Of a DNA stretch of 64,000 bases, positions 47,224-59,200 are shown in pieces; the stretch's first letter is position 1, and each line of letters starts with the position of its first letter. The position numbers and the translations under genes are program-made. Source of the stretch: Austropuccinia psidii (taxonomy: Eukaryota; Basidiomycota; Pucciniomycetes; Pucciniales; Sphaerophragmiaceae); NCBI GenBank assembly GCA_023105745.1, contig JALGQZ010000015.1:21711499-21775498 (forward strand), given 5' to 3'. The notes beneath the pieces were generated by a model that did not search any database, was not told the origin of the DNA, and was given only the letters and a program-made list of their open reading frames with translations.

Positions 47224-49993
47224 TAAGCCTGCCACCCATGGGATCCCTGGGTAGAAGGAATTACCCCTCCCCCTTCCCTGGGTCCAAGCCTGGGGAAAAT
47301 TCTGGAATAATCTGCCCACCGGAGTGGTCTCCGCAGAGACTGACTATACCTGAGGGGTTCCTGGGGTCAACCAAAATTTCACCCACAACTTCAACATTTC
47401 TGAGACTCTGACCCTCCCCTCCTCTTTTTATTCCAATTTCCATCTTCTCTGTCCTTGATATTTTTTTTGCAAATTCTGTTTTGATTTTTTCTTTACAACT
47501 TGTTAAACCCCAATTTTTACTTGCAATTTTTTTGTTTTTTTAAACTAATTTCTCTTATTATTTATTACAGATTTCTTGAAAATGTCCTCACTAGCCTCAC
47601 ATCCATCAACCCCTGGTGATACAACAATGAAAGCATCCATTAGTGAAACAACAACACACACCAAACAATCATGGTTATGGTCATATTTTGGATATTTTGA
47701 TGAAGGATAGGTTGAATGCAATGCCATCAATCCTACAGGAAAAAGCTGCAAGAGGAAATTAAAGTGTGATCAGACAGGAAGTACAAAATCAATGAGTGAT
47801 CATTTCTTTTCTCTGCACTGTCTATCAAATCCAAATACAAAAAAAATTCAAAAATCCAAAATTCCATTCAAAGGTTTCATGATGTTCTCAAATTCAAATA
47901 AAGTGCCTGGCCACTTTAGCTGTCTTACTTTCATTAAGCTGATACAAAATTTAATCTTAGATCTTAACAAGCAAATTGTTGAAGATCACATTTATCTATT
48001 TCATATCAGACTGTGATCTCCCTTTATCACTAACTGATTCACACTCTTTTTTTGTGCCTTACTCAAACTGTGCAACCCAAGAATATTAATTTTATTAGTT
48101 TGACAAACTTCTCTCACTACACATCTAACTAATGTGTATTTTATATTGCAAACACATTCAGAAATTTCTCACTGAGAAGGAAAATTTTGTTTCTGATACA
48201 ACTGATTCCTGAAAAAGCCCAAATGTTACTGCCCATATGGCAGTCACAGGGCATTTCTTAGATCAAGATTTCAACCTGACCTCCATATTATTAGGACTTT
48301 TGGAGATTGAAGGTATGTTTATTCCTTATTATTGGCTTTGTTTGGCTTTTTTTTAAAATAATTCTTTTTCTAGGACCAAACTCTGGAGTGGCCCTTGCAA
48401 CACATTCTCTAAGCGTACTACATCAATATGAACTAGAGGATCACATCACAAGCATCACAACCAATAATGCCTCCAGCAAAAGTTCTATTGTTAACAAGAT
48501 AGCAAGTATGGCTGCAACATTCAATTCCAGTACACATGCCATTGGATTCATGGCCGATGTGCTCCATATAGTGTCCTAAGATGGACTGAAAGCTCTTTCT
48601 GAAGGAATAGAACCAGCCACCTGAAAGCAAGAAGAACCCTCTGGCCCAATGGCCATTGTCAACATCATCAACCCGCCTGATCAACTGAGCCTCAGGTATG
48701 ATTCCATTATATCCCGTGTGGCACAATTAGCTTCCTATCTATGTAAAAGCCCACAAAGCAGAGAGAAGTTTGCAGTAACTGTCAATCTTATTCATGATCG
48801 ACCCAAACCAACAAATTCCAACACTCTATTATGCCATGTACATACTTTCTGGAGAGAGCACTATGCCTGAGAGAGGCATACAATCAGTACTGCAGTCCAG
48901 AAATCATGGAATCATTTTGCCTCAGCTCAATCAAATGGGAAAAAGTTGAAGTCATGGTAAATTTCCTTCAACCTTTGTATGAGGCCAAAAACATCATTTG
49001 TGGCTCAAAATACCCAACTATTGATCAGGCCCTCTCATTATATATTATAAAATTTCTTAACCAGGTAAGTTAATTTTCTCTTGATTCAGTCTTTCTTGTT
49101 CATGTATGCTGATAATTTCTTTTCAATAGTCCTGTCAGCAATACAATGTGGCACTTATTGAGGCTGCTTCACTCACAATGACCTCAAAACTTACAAAATA
49201 CCTTATTCTAGTCTTGCATAAGACACCAGTTATCTGTGCCTCTATTCTTGATCCCCACTGAAAGATGAAATTCTTTACAACCCATGATGCAACATTGGCT
49301 CAGTTTGGGACATCAGCAAATGCACTGGCCAAAATTTTTGAAGACAAAGCCCTAAAACAATGCACCAGCATCAATAATCCACCACCAGAGCCTGAACACA
49401 ATGGACAAAGTGGTTTGTTTGATGAGATGTACTCTGCAAGATGGCTTGAAGGAGGTACTATGGAAAGTGAAATCCAGAGATTTTTGGAAGAATCCCCTGA
49501 ACCCAAATCTACTGATATACTCTTATTTTGGAAGTCCATGGTGGCATTTTCCTACATCTTTCTCTCATGGCTCACAAATATCTTGCAATACCAGCTACCA
49601 GTTCCCCCTCTGAGCAGGTTTTCTCTTGTGGTAGAAAAGTACTAACCTATCAACAAGCCTCTCTATCTTCTACCCATGTTGAACAATTATCATGTCTCAA
49701 AGATTGGGTCCATACATGTGGTCACATCTACACAAATGATTAATTCATATTTTTTATTGATTTTGATTATTTTTTAGCTTAGTAATTGTAATTATGTGTG
49801 CATTTGAATTGAAATTACATCTCAATTCATGCCCTCATGAGTCTGTTGCCACTGCCGGGGTTTGGACTCTACCCCAACCACCGTGAGAGTTTGAGCCCCA
49901 AATAAAAAGAGAAAAATCATCATCTCCGACCCTTTCCCCGAAAGGGGTCTCCTCGGGGATTCTTCGAAAACCCGGGGTCGGGTGGCAGGCTTA
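47224..49993 (+). mobile_element. hAT element H2 with inverted ends
   Basis: The terminal inverted repeat TAAGCCTGCCACCC stands at 47224-47237 and its reverse complement at 49980-49993. Flanks are CTATGAAC (47216-47223) and CTTTGAAC (49994-50001), the 8-base duplication expected of hAT with one change. The 2770-base length is close to the intact H1 (2720). The transposase inside is broken. It inserted into the 3' part of the related H3. Confidence 0.85.
47582..49743 (+). pseudogene. Decayed hAT transposase (H2)
   Basis: It begins at ATG 47582 (MSSLASHPSTPGDTT). A BED-like zinc-finger exon (SWLWSYFGYFDEG..VECNA..SCKRKLKCDQTGSTKSMSDH) is broken by TAG at 47708. Later parts match H1: SGVALATHSLSVLHQYELE..ITTNNASS, FMADVLHIVS followed by a stop, YDSIISRVAQLASYLCKSPQ, ..YPTIDQALSLY, and a C-terminal dimerisation region (SWLTNILQYQLP, SEQVFSCGRKVLTYQQASLSS, VEQLSCLKDWVHTCG). 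Intron positions look like those of H1. Multiple stops and frameshifts show it is inactive. Confidence 0.85.
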
Positions 49994-50083
49994 CTTTGAA
50001 CCCCAAGAAAAACATTCCAAAGCAGGCCCCGACCCCTTCCTCCAAAGGGGCCTCCGCAAAGATTCCTTGAAAGCCCGGGTTTT

Positions 50084-50099
50084 GACATGAGCTCATGTC
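50084..50099. other. Perfect 16-base palindrome at the likely H3 right end
   Basis: GACATGAGCTCATGTC is fully self-complementary. It lies where the right end of H3 is expected from alignment with H2. It may be chance, or a junction between element end and flank. Confidence 0.4.
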
Positions 50100-50279
50100 G
50101 GACCTGGGTGATAAGGGTGATGACGGAAAAACCAAAAGTGTTTGTTTAGAAAAAGCAGAGGAAAAAATGACTTGAGAAGTTTACACAACTGTCAATCAGT
50201 ACTGTGTTTATGACGATGTCATCAATTCGAATATTTTTGGACCTTGTCACTTTCCCGGATCATTTTGATATGATATGCT

Positions 50280-52999
50280 CAGGGTGCCCCCCGTGGAAAT
50301 TTTTCCCTTTTCAGCAATTCCGAACACCGTCCCGGCCTGACCCCTGTGTGAAAACCTACCCCAACGTAAATTTCCGATCCCTGCCCGGGACAATCCCGTG
50401 GACTCCCTTTGGACTTTTCGTTTCATTATTTCTCTTCTTCAATTTCTCATTTATCTTTTTTTTTCTTTTTCGTATTTTTACCAGGACCTCATGTCCTTTC
50501 GAAACTCCTATTTCTAACCTTATCGTCTAATCCTTGCATCAATCTCTTCTTAATCACCTATTCCAATGTCAACTGCGCCCACCTCACAAACTTCAACACC
50601 ATGCGAAAGCGATCAAGCTACTCAGACCACGAATAGTGAGCCAACTGGAGGTCACAAGCGTTCTTGGGTCTGGTCATTCTTTGCTGAAAGCAATGAAGGC
50701 TTTGTTCAATGTCAGGTGAATGACCGAGCTGGTAATCCTTGCAACAGGAAGCTGAAGCGTGATCGGACAGGGAGTACAAAGGGCATGAGCAATCATCTCA
50801 ATGTCACTCATAGATTGACCAGCTCAAAAAGCTCAAATCTTTCAGACGAGCCCAAGGAGACATTGGATAAATTTATCCAAAGATCGGTCATGAAAAAGGT
50901 CTGTTCTCTTATAATTATTTTGTTTTATGCTCTTCATCACTGACATTTTAGCTTTGCTTCATCAGGTCTTAAGTGTTGAAACACTCAAAACAGCCCTTGT
51001 ATATTTTATTTGCGATTGTGACTTACCGTTATCAATAACCGAATCACCTTCATTTCATAGGCTTCTTGAGCTTTGTAACCCTTCGGCCTTGAACATCTTA
51101 ATACGGCGGACAGCATTGACAGCACACTTATCCAGCATTTACTATTACCATGAGAAGCACATCCGATTGACCCTTTCTGAAAGCAATCAGCATGTTTCTT
51201 TTACCACTGATACCTGGACAAGCCCCAATGTGACTGCATTTATGTCTGTCACTGGGCACTTTATGGACCGCCACTTCAAGCTCCATTCAATCTTATTAGG
51301 ACTAACGGAGATTGAAGGTAGTTAATGAATAACTCACATCTAGCACTTCAATTGCTGACCTTGTTTTTGATTTAGGTGATCACTCCGGCCATTCACTTGC
51401 AAATCAATTCCTAAAAGTCATCCAACGATATGAACTAGAAAAACAAATCATGTGCATTACAACAGATAATGCATCAGCAAATCATCGAATGGCTCAAGAA
51501 ATCCAAGTCAAATGCCCAACATTCGTTGCTGAAACAAACACAATAGGGTGCATGGCCCATATCATCCATCTTGCAGCACGCGATGGCCTGAAAGCACTAG
51601 CACATTCAAATGGGACCCAAACTGAAGCACAGGAGCCCCAAGGACAAATGGATCTTTACAACCTCATTGACCAGGCTGATGGTTTTTATTTAAAGTATGA
51701 TTCAATTGTTTCACGAATTGCCCGCCTTGGATCATATCTTCGCCAAAGTCCGCAACGCCGAGAAAAGTTTATTGCTATGGTAAATTTTGTTTATGATGAA
51801 GGCAAGAATACAAGGGCATCAACTCTTCTCACTCATGTAGCTACAAGATGGAATTCAACGTACGAGATGCTGGTTCGGGCCTTGCAATTGAAAGATGCCT
51901 ACACCCAATTTTGTTTGCCCGAAAGCCTGCAAGCTTATCGACTGACCCCACTTGAGTGGGATAAAGTCCAAATTATGATCAACTTGCTCCATCCACTGTA
52001 CGAAGCAACCCTCATAATTTGTCAAAGCAAATATCCCACCATTAACCAGGCTTTGCCAATGTATATCTTATTAATAAAACGGATTCAACAGGTATGTCTT
52101 TGAATTTTTTTCCTCTGAATTTTCTTGGCTAATGGACTTTGGTTATTAATCTAGGCTTCTCAGCAATATGACGTAGCTCCAATGACACCAGCCATAACAG
52201 CGATGACAGGGAAACTCTCAAAATACCTCCGAATCTTACTTCAGAAGACTCCAGTAATATGTGCAACGATTCTGGACCCTCGCTTTAAAGTGCGATTCTT
52301 TATGAGTCAATATGGGACCTCAAGTAGGTTGCTTTCAGATATCTTTGAAGAAATCGCTAGGCATCATTTTGATGCAAATAATTCACCAAACGAACCAATC
52401 GATCAGCCAAACGAGGCACTGGAAGTCAACACCAATGTGGCCAATGTGCAGGGGTTGTACGACGAGATGTATCCAACCTCTGGCCAAGAGGTAACTACAT
52501 TGGAGAACGAACTCCAACGATTTTTGGCAGAACCTCTGGAATGCAAAGACACCAATATTCTGGAATTTTGGAAGTCAAGACATGCGATCTTCCCAACTCT
52601 CTACACAATGGCTCACAAGTATCTGGCAATACCAGCTTCAAGTGCTCCCTCCGAGAGAGTATTTTCAGGAGGTCGCAAGATCCTTACTTATCAAAGATCA
52701 ATGCTCTCAAGCATGCACGTTGAACAATTAGCATGTGTTAAAGACTGGGCCCGTAAATTTGGCCCAATTTATTCAGCTTAAAATTTGTTTTGTTTGATTT
52801 TCCGTTGGTCTCTTTTACTCACAATGAAATAAATAAGTCTGGCTTTTTTTTGGCACCCCCAGTGGGATGACTCAATTCCCGTACCCTGTGCCCATCGGGA
52901 TTTCCGATTTTCTAGCTGAGAATCTGAGTTCCCGTTCCCTGGTCCCGATGGACCTTCCCGCGGGAAAAACGGGGAAAACAGGGATCGGGCGGCACCCTG
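50280..52999 (+). mobile_element. Structurally intact hAT element H1
   Basis: The ends are CAGGGTGCCCCCCG (50280-50293) and CGGGCGGCACCCTG (52986-52999), inverted repeats matching at 13 of 14 bases. The same 10 bases, ATGATATGCT, flank both ends (50270-50279 and 53000-53009). Subterminal DNA at both ends is rich in TCCCGT and CCCGGG words, far GC-richer than the surroundings. It carries an uninterrupted four-exon transposase. Confidence 0.93.
50566..52781 (+). CDS. hAT transposase with BED-like zinc finger, intact
   Basis: Four exons, 50566-50898, 50966-51317, 51376-52091 and 52155-52781, join in frame to 675 residues; all three introns (58-67 bases) are GT-AG. The N-terminus has a BED-type finger region (CQVNDRAGNPC..NHLNVTH, about residues 50-85). 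The catalytic core shows TTDTWTSPN, TTDNASANH, CMAHIIHLA and TRWNSTYEML. The C-terminal hAT dimerisation region runs from about 600 (LEFWKSRH..HKYLAIPASSAPSERVFSGGRK). It would bind the element ends and cut and paste them in the nucleus. The start is the first ATG of the open exon. No stop or frameshift was found, so it could be functional. Confidence 0.93.
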
Positions 53000-53009
53000 A
53001 TGATATGCT

Positions 53010-54787
53010 ATTGGAGTATGGTGCTTGTGGAAAAATATAGGGGTTACTGAGTGAAAAAATCATCAATCCAGGGACTGTCTGACCGCTTTGGGCCTATGCT
53101 ATACTATACTTACACGCTAAAGAGTTTCAATTTGGGCTTTCTTTGTGAGATATCAGAATTTTTAAGTTTGGTGTTGCTTTTTTAGGAAAATTTCCAATTT
53201 AACCGGTATATGAAAAATTACAATAAAAAAAGTACTACGATTTAAGAACATCAAGGTAGGCTTGGTCTGCCAGAAGGTGGCTGAACTTTTCAATTCCATG
53301 ATGCTAATCTCACGAAATCAGCCACGAAAAACTCTTGAACGTGAAGCCACTTGATCAAATGCTGCCATGAGGGCTCCGGAGTTTCAGGCTTCGCAATAGC
53401 TGTTTCTTTAATTTGATCAAGTATGACCCCAATCAAAAAATGCTGCTCAGTTTGGGTTCATGATTTCTTTGGACAGAAGCAGGTTTTGAAGAAATTTTCT
53501 ATTCTAGAGTCGCAATATTTCAGATCATCCGCAGTGAGAGAAAAACCTCATAACATTCTTTTTGGCTGCACAGACAGCATCGAAGCTGTCGTCCATACTT
53601 GAGATCTCGACTCTCGACAACGACTTCGATGTGAGACCATGCCAAATACTCGGCGTGACTCGCAATATCGACGTGCTGGACTATTTCCAATATAGTGTAA
53701 GGAAGGATGTTGAGCGCATTCGTCTGCGAGGGCAACGAATGTCGTGGAAGCTGGCGAAGGAAGAAGAAATACACTGAGGGCTCGTCGGTACCAAGTCAGT
53801 CCGTACTCACATTTGAAAGCCTAGGTAAATGAGCATCCACAAATATAGAAAAGGATGCATTTGATAGCTCTAAGAATTTTATGAAGCCTCCTAGCATCAA
53901 ATCCTTGCTTAAGGGGGCTAATGTAACCTATGAGCACGAACTGACAATCTACCGACGAGACACTGGCACACCACACTCATTTTACAGCTTCAGCGGCAAG
54001 TAACTCATTCTTGACGGAGTAAGAAGCCGATTCACAATACAGAAATCGCTGTCCTCAACGGGTTTCACTGTGGCTTTGGGCAAAAACCCAGAAAGCAAGA
54101 CTCTGCACAAGTGGTTTTAGTGATGGGACTCCCGTCCGTTGGGGCCATCACTGCACACTGCTCAGTGCTCTCTCCGCTTGCCATGGCGCCCAAGGTTGCA
54201 TTTCGTGGCAGCCAGGGAACACTTCGGTCGAGTCTTCTCTAAAGCTTTGTACTGTATCCATCAATCACCCTCTGAGTCTGTACGGTACAGTAAATCACGT
54301 CTTGGTGGTGGCTATAGAGTGTATAATACAGCGGCCATACAAGTTGTCTTGATAAATCAAGGCTGAATGATATTGTTTAACGAGCTGTAAGTTCAACTAA
54401 GCTGTAACTAACCCCTGTGGCTGCCGCCCACTTGATTATTTCACATCGTGCAGTTGAACTGTACAGATTGTACACTGCAGTAGTGCACTTGCTGCAGTTG
54501 GTCTGCCAAAAAAGTTTTCAAAATCCCAAGCAAAGGCCATCGAAAAGGTCTTATTCCCACCCTAGCGTTCTACTTATCTGTTTAGCTGTTTAAACTAACT
54601 CTTTCCCTGGCTTGACCCCGTCCCTTCAATTAATCAAAATTAATTATCCAACCCATTCACTCATTTAACTCGGAGCGCTGAAACGCACTTTGGAGACTAC
54701 ATACACCTTTAGTTTGTAGAGCACCCTTCAACAGCTTTATCACACTTGATTCGTCTTTCATTTTGTCATTAGGTGTTGCGTCCCAAG
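53010..54787. other. Higher-GC segment upstream of the deacetylase gene; possible gene remnants
   Basis: Base composition rises here relative to both sides. Coding-like pieces occur: a plus-strand frame 53562-53777 (..LSSILEISTLDNDFDVRP..), an overlapping minus-strand frame 53520-53774, and plus-strand MKPPSIKSLLKGANVTYEHELT.. near 53881-54003 ending in a stop. None has a recognised domain or a convincing exon chain. The last few hundred bases probably hold the deacetylase promoter and 5' leader (pyrimidine-rich, no clear TATA box). Confidence 0.4.
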
Positions 54788-56296
54788 ATGCCTTTCCAAA
54801 TTCGCTCCCCCTCGCATTCTAACACATCACCTCGCACGAGACTGGGCGCTTTTTTCTTCGTTTCTTTCTTGGTTGGATCTCACATATGCGGTCTAGACCT
54901 TTCAAAATACCCCCCTCCTGACAAGGTACCTCCTACTGACTCCCCTTTTGTCAAAGAATGGCTGGCCAAAATAGACCTGAGCAAAGTCCCAGCCATTCCG
55001 ATAAAAGGTATCGGTGGTTGCGAAAACGCAACCAACGCTGCTGCCATTACCAAAGCTGGGCCGGACGGCGACTGTTGGTGGACTTGTGGAGGCTGTACCA
55101 GCAAAGAGGACGTTACTACTTGCCCTGTCAAAAACACTTGGGGCCTATCTTATGATGACGGTCCTACGGAAAACTCAGTTCGCTTGTTGGATTATTTAGA
55201 CCAACACCAGCTCAAAGCCACCTTCTTTGTTGTTGGTTCAAGAATCTTGGACCACCCGGATATCTTGAAGCGTGAATACAGTTCGGGTCACGACATGAAG
55301 TCAGTACATAATCCAACAATTTGTCTGCTCTTGAGAGCTAATGCTTTTGTCATATTTCAGGTATCATACTTGGTCCCACACCTCTCTTACGACGTTGACT
55401 AATGAACAAATAGTTGCCGAGTTTGCATGGTCGATCAAAATCATTCATGATGTCTTAGGAATCACCTTAACGGATGTCAGACCACCCTATGGCGGTTAGT
55501 CATGCTTGTGCTTTTGACCAACACCCCAAATTCAGGATCTCTAACCTGCAGTTCTTCTGGTAGACGTTGACAACCGCGTTCGCGCAGTAGCCAAAGCAAT
55601 GGGCTTAAGAATTATCATTTGGACCTCTGCCAAACCCAATGAGTCATTCGATACTGATGGTAATAAATCAATTTTTTCAGTCGTTGTTGGCAATCATCAA
55701 TTGCTGATTCCATCTCCCCTTAGATTGGCGAGTCATCACCGGTGAGCGAACACCAGAGACTGCCTTTCAAAAGTTTGAAGCCATTCTCGCCGATGCTGCT
55801 ACTCTCTCCACGGGTTTCATTGGTAAGCTGAGCTTTAAGCGTAAGCAATCAACATCACATGATATCGATTTTTTTGCGTCTTCATTTTGTAGTTCTTGCC
55901 CATGATCTTTATCCCCAAACTGTCGCATTGGCCGTTGAGCGCATTCTACCCAGCGCCCTTGCCGACAAAAAACTGAAACTACAATCAATTAGCACATGCT
56001 TGGGAGAGTCTTCCACAGGTGGAACTCCAGCTGCCCCCGGATCAAAGAATGGCACCAGCGCTCCGTTGCCTAACAACACCAATACCACTAATAACATTCC
56101 CAGCGCAAACTCGTCTCTCTCCAAACCAGGTGGCTCTCAGTCTACATCCACAAATCCAACATCGCCTGTGAATACCAGTTCATCGCAGCGAGGTACTCAA
56201 GCTTCTACCTCCGCAGCTCCTCAGATGATCTACCCATCCCGTTCCATTGTGATAGTGGCTTTGTGTTTACTTGGCGTTAGGTTGACTATTGCTTGA
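54788..56296 (+). CDS. Chitin deacetylase (CE4 family), secreted, likely GPI-anchored
   Basis: Five exons, 54788-55299, 55361-55494, 55564-55659, 55724-55822 and 55893-56296, join in frame to 414 residues; all introns are GT-AG and 61-70 bases. The product removes acetyl groups from chitin to give chitosan in the cell wall. A signal peptide has its hydrophobic core at about 19-34. The NodB domain motifs are all present: YDDGP (122-126), metal-binding HTWSH (173-177), RPPYGD (211-216), DTDDW (245-249) and LAHDLY (282-287). A Ser/Thr/Asn-rich tail follows from about 310, then a hydrophobic end (IVIVALCLLGVRLTIA), a typical GPI signal. An in-frame open stretch extends upstream to 54773 without ATG, so 54788 is the start. 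In rust fungi such enzymes are thought to hide hyphae from plant chitinases. Confidence 0.93.
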
Positions 56297-59200
56297 ATTT
56301 CAAATACTAGAACCAAGTATTTTATATTTGTTTTCCTTTTCAAAATTTATCAAGGCTTAGGAATTTTCTATTCCTTTATTCATCTACTCATCACGTTTCT
56401 CACTTGGACATTTATAAATCCCGTTTTATCTTCTTTTTTCATTTTGAATTGTTTAAGGAATTAATAATGTTACTGAAGCAATTATTTTGAACTTTTCGAC
56501 CCTTTTCTTGTTGAATAAAAAGGATTCAGAGAATTTGAAACTGAGACCAAATAGATGGATTGATTTATGTTCTTCCGTTTTACATAGTCTGCCCTGAAGA
56601 CAACACTAAATAAATTGATACATTGGCATTCAGTCAGCATTAGGCCCAAAATTTTTATTCTTGAAAAAAGCATATATTAGCATTATTTCTTGAGCTGTAA
56701 GGAAAGAAGTTACTACCGAATATAATTTTTCTAATATTCTCATACGAAACTTAAAAAAGTCGACCTTTTAAAAGTCAAGAAAATCAATCAGCCATAGAAA
56801 AAACTAATCAAATATTAACTTGTTTATATATATATGGCGATGGTTACACATTAGCAAAATAATAAAAAAACGCAAAAGCTTCTACTTTTTTACCATTTTG
56901 CATATGTGGCTTTACCATCAACTTCTATATAAATTCATTTGTTAGTTTTTTTCATTTTTTGAACAAATAAGAAAAAAATACAAGTATTGATCACCAAAAT
57001 CAAAATAAACAAAAATGATCAATACTTGTGATATCTGTATACATGAATATTTTTCAAAACCCATACCTCTCTGATACTAAAATAATTTGCCTAAACTCAT
57101 GGAATTTTGATTTCAATAAAATTGATTCTTTCTTAAAACTCAGAACCCTTCAAGTTAAATAACACATACACTTGTTATTGACCAAAAAACAATCATCCAA
57201 GAACGATGTGTTTTTTTGAGCAAAAGAATTGAATGCATTTTGAAATTGGAAATTTTGAAAACAAAAAAATATTAGTTTTAACATATGTATTTTCACAAGA
57301 TAATTAAATAGTATAGGTTTTTGAAATTGCATGAGATGAAGTGGTTCAAAAAGGAGAATGAGGTGTGATCTCTGTATTGTGAATTTTCCTCTTATTTTCC
57401 ATACTTACTTTTCCAAAACCATTGGAAAAGGTGGCTATTAAAACATGTGATTTTCAAAAAGCTTTATTTGAATTAATGATTAAAACCTCAAATATTCTTT
57501 AATTTAGGTGTAAGTCAACTAAGATGAAAAAAATTAAATTTGAAAATTCTTGAATGTTTTTTTTATCTGATTATATAAAAAATTAGTATCTTATTGTGAT
57601 TTATCTTTGTAATAGTTATATAAATTTCCAATTCTCTTTTACAACTTTTCATTTTCCCATTTCCAGAAAAAAAAAAGATAAACCAAATGAACTAATTTAT
57701 TATACTTTTAAAGATTTCAGGAAAAAAGGACACAGAAATTGAAAAACAATTTTTTTTTTTAAATAATTTTCAAATCTATTTTAAAAAACCATAGAAATTT
57801 TTTAATTTATAGACCAAGAATTTTTTGGATTCAATTCAAAGATTTTCTATTTGTATAAGTTTTAGATTTATAAATTTAATGAAAAAACCAAATACTTTTC
57901 TTATTTTTAAGATATTTATAAAGTAGGATTTTTTAAAAATAATAATTTTGAGAATTTTTTAAAGAAAATAAATAAAAAAAAACTAATTATTTTTATAAAA
58001 TAATTATATAAAAGAAATTTTTAGTTTTAAAGAAAATAAATATTTATCCAAGAAAATACTTTAAGAGAGATATTTGAAGTTAAAAAAAGAATTTTTACAA
58101 GGATTGATTTTTTTGGATTAATTAAAAAAAAAGGATTTTCAGAAATCAATTTGAGAAAGAGGAATCTGAAAAGGTTTTCAAAGGTAAAAAATTCTCAAAA
58201 ATAGATAGAGTGAATATTTAAGAAAAGTGAAAAAGATTATAGTAATTAAAGATGATTTAATTCACTTTTTTGGTGGTTCAAGTGTTTAAATTATCATAAG
58301 AGTTATGAAAACTAATTATTCTTATTTTTATTTAAATTTTTCAAAGCTTTAAAATGTGTCAGAATTTTTTTTTTTCGTAATCTTTTATTGTTTTATTTAA
58401 ATTTAGTTAAACTGATTAGAAAAGTAAAAATGGGGAAAAAAAGAAATTCTTTATAACCTCAAATTTTCTTCCTCTTAAAAAGGAAAATTTTATCATTATT
58501 TGTGAGAACTGAATTACAAACAGAAAAGCAGATTATAGTATGATTAAAACTTGATTTAGACCAAAAAACAGCTTGTTTTAGCAATTAAGAAAGCTATAAA
58601 CAAGAAATAACTATAGTAGTAGTTAGCTGTGAGAATTCAAAACAGGAGAGAACTCTTTCAAGGACCCTTAACCCAGTGAAACTTTCACCATGAACCTTCT
58701 TTTAATAAGATTATAGAAAGAAAACCAAATAAGTAAAAACTCAAGTATTTAACATTTGTGGTTATGTTAATTACTGTTATATCTTTTATAAGAAAACTTT
58801 TATTACCCTCAATAAAAGCTAATATTATTCATAGTTTCATGAAAAAATAGTAATATCTATCTCTATATTGAAGTTGATTTTACCAATATAGTGGATATTT
58901 TTTCCATTCCAACTTTATGAAGTTAATAATTAATCTTTGGAGGAACTATCATATCACATTTCTCCAAGGCATTTTTTGAAACTAAACTTGATTTTATGGT
59001 AGCTTACCATTTCTGTAGTATTGATACAATATACTCAATTGAGAAGGGCTAAAACAGGCCTTCTTGGTATTAAAAAAAATATTCAATAATTACCCAGACC
59101 CTGTGAGTCATACCCAAGCCAGAATTAGTAATTATATGCTTAGAGCTTTCAGTTATAAACACAAATTCAGATATTTTGGGAGAGTCTGTCATTATTTGAG

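Larger units (their letters stand above)
34640..50100 (+). mobile_element. Decayed hAT element H3, interrupted by C and H2
   Basis: Its own DNA is about 34640-36883, 47128-47223 and 50002-about 50100. The transposase part is a pseudogene. Past its end, the 3' part aligns piece by piece with the end of H2: CAAATGATTAAT in both; then, beyond C, TTTGCCTCTACC..GTGAGACTATGAACCCCAA against TTTGGACTCTACC..GTGAGAGTTTGAGCCCCAA; then, beyond H2, CCCCGACCCCTTCCTCCAAAGG against TCCGACCCTTTCCCCGAAAGG. So C and H2 inserted into one continuous H3 end. The left end was not found, and the element may be 5'-truncated. Confidence 0.65.

Noticed and set aside
49822..50135. Minus-strand Gly/Pro/Arg-rich frames
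   Set aside because: They are read across GC-rich hAT end regions of two elements and do not correspond to any exon.
53562..53777. 71-codon plus-strand frame as a complete gene
   Set aside because: No domain, no supported exon partners, and an equally long overlapping minus-strand frame; kept only as a possible remnant.
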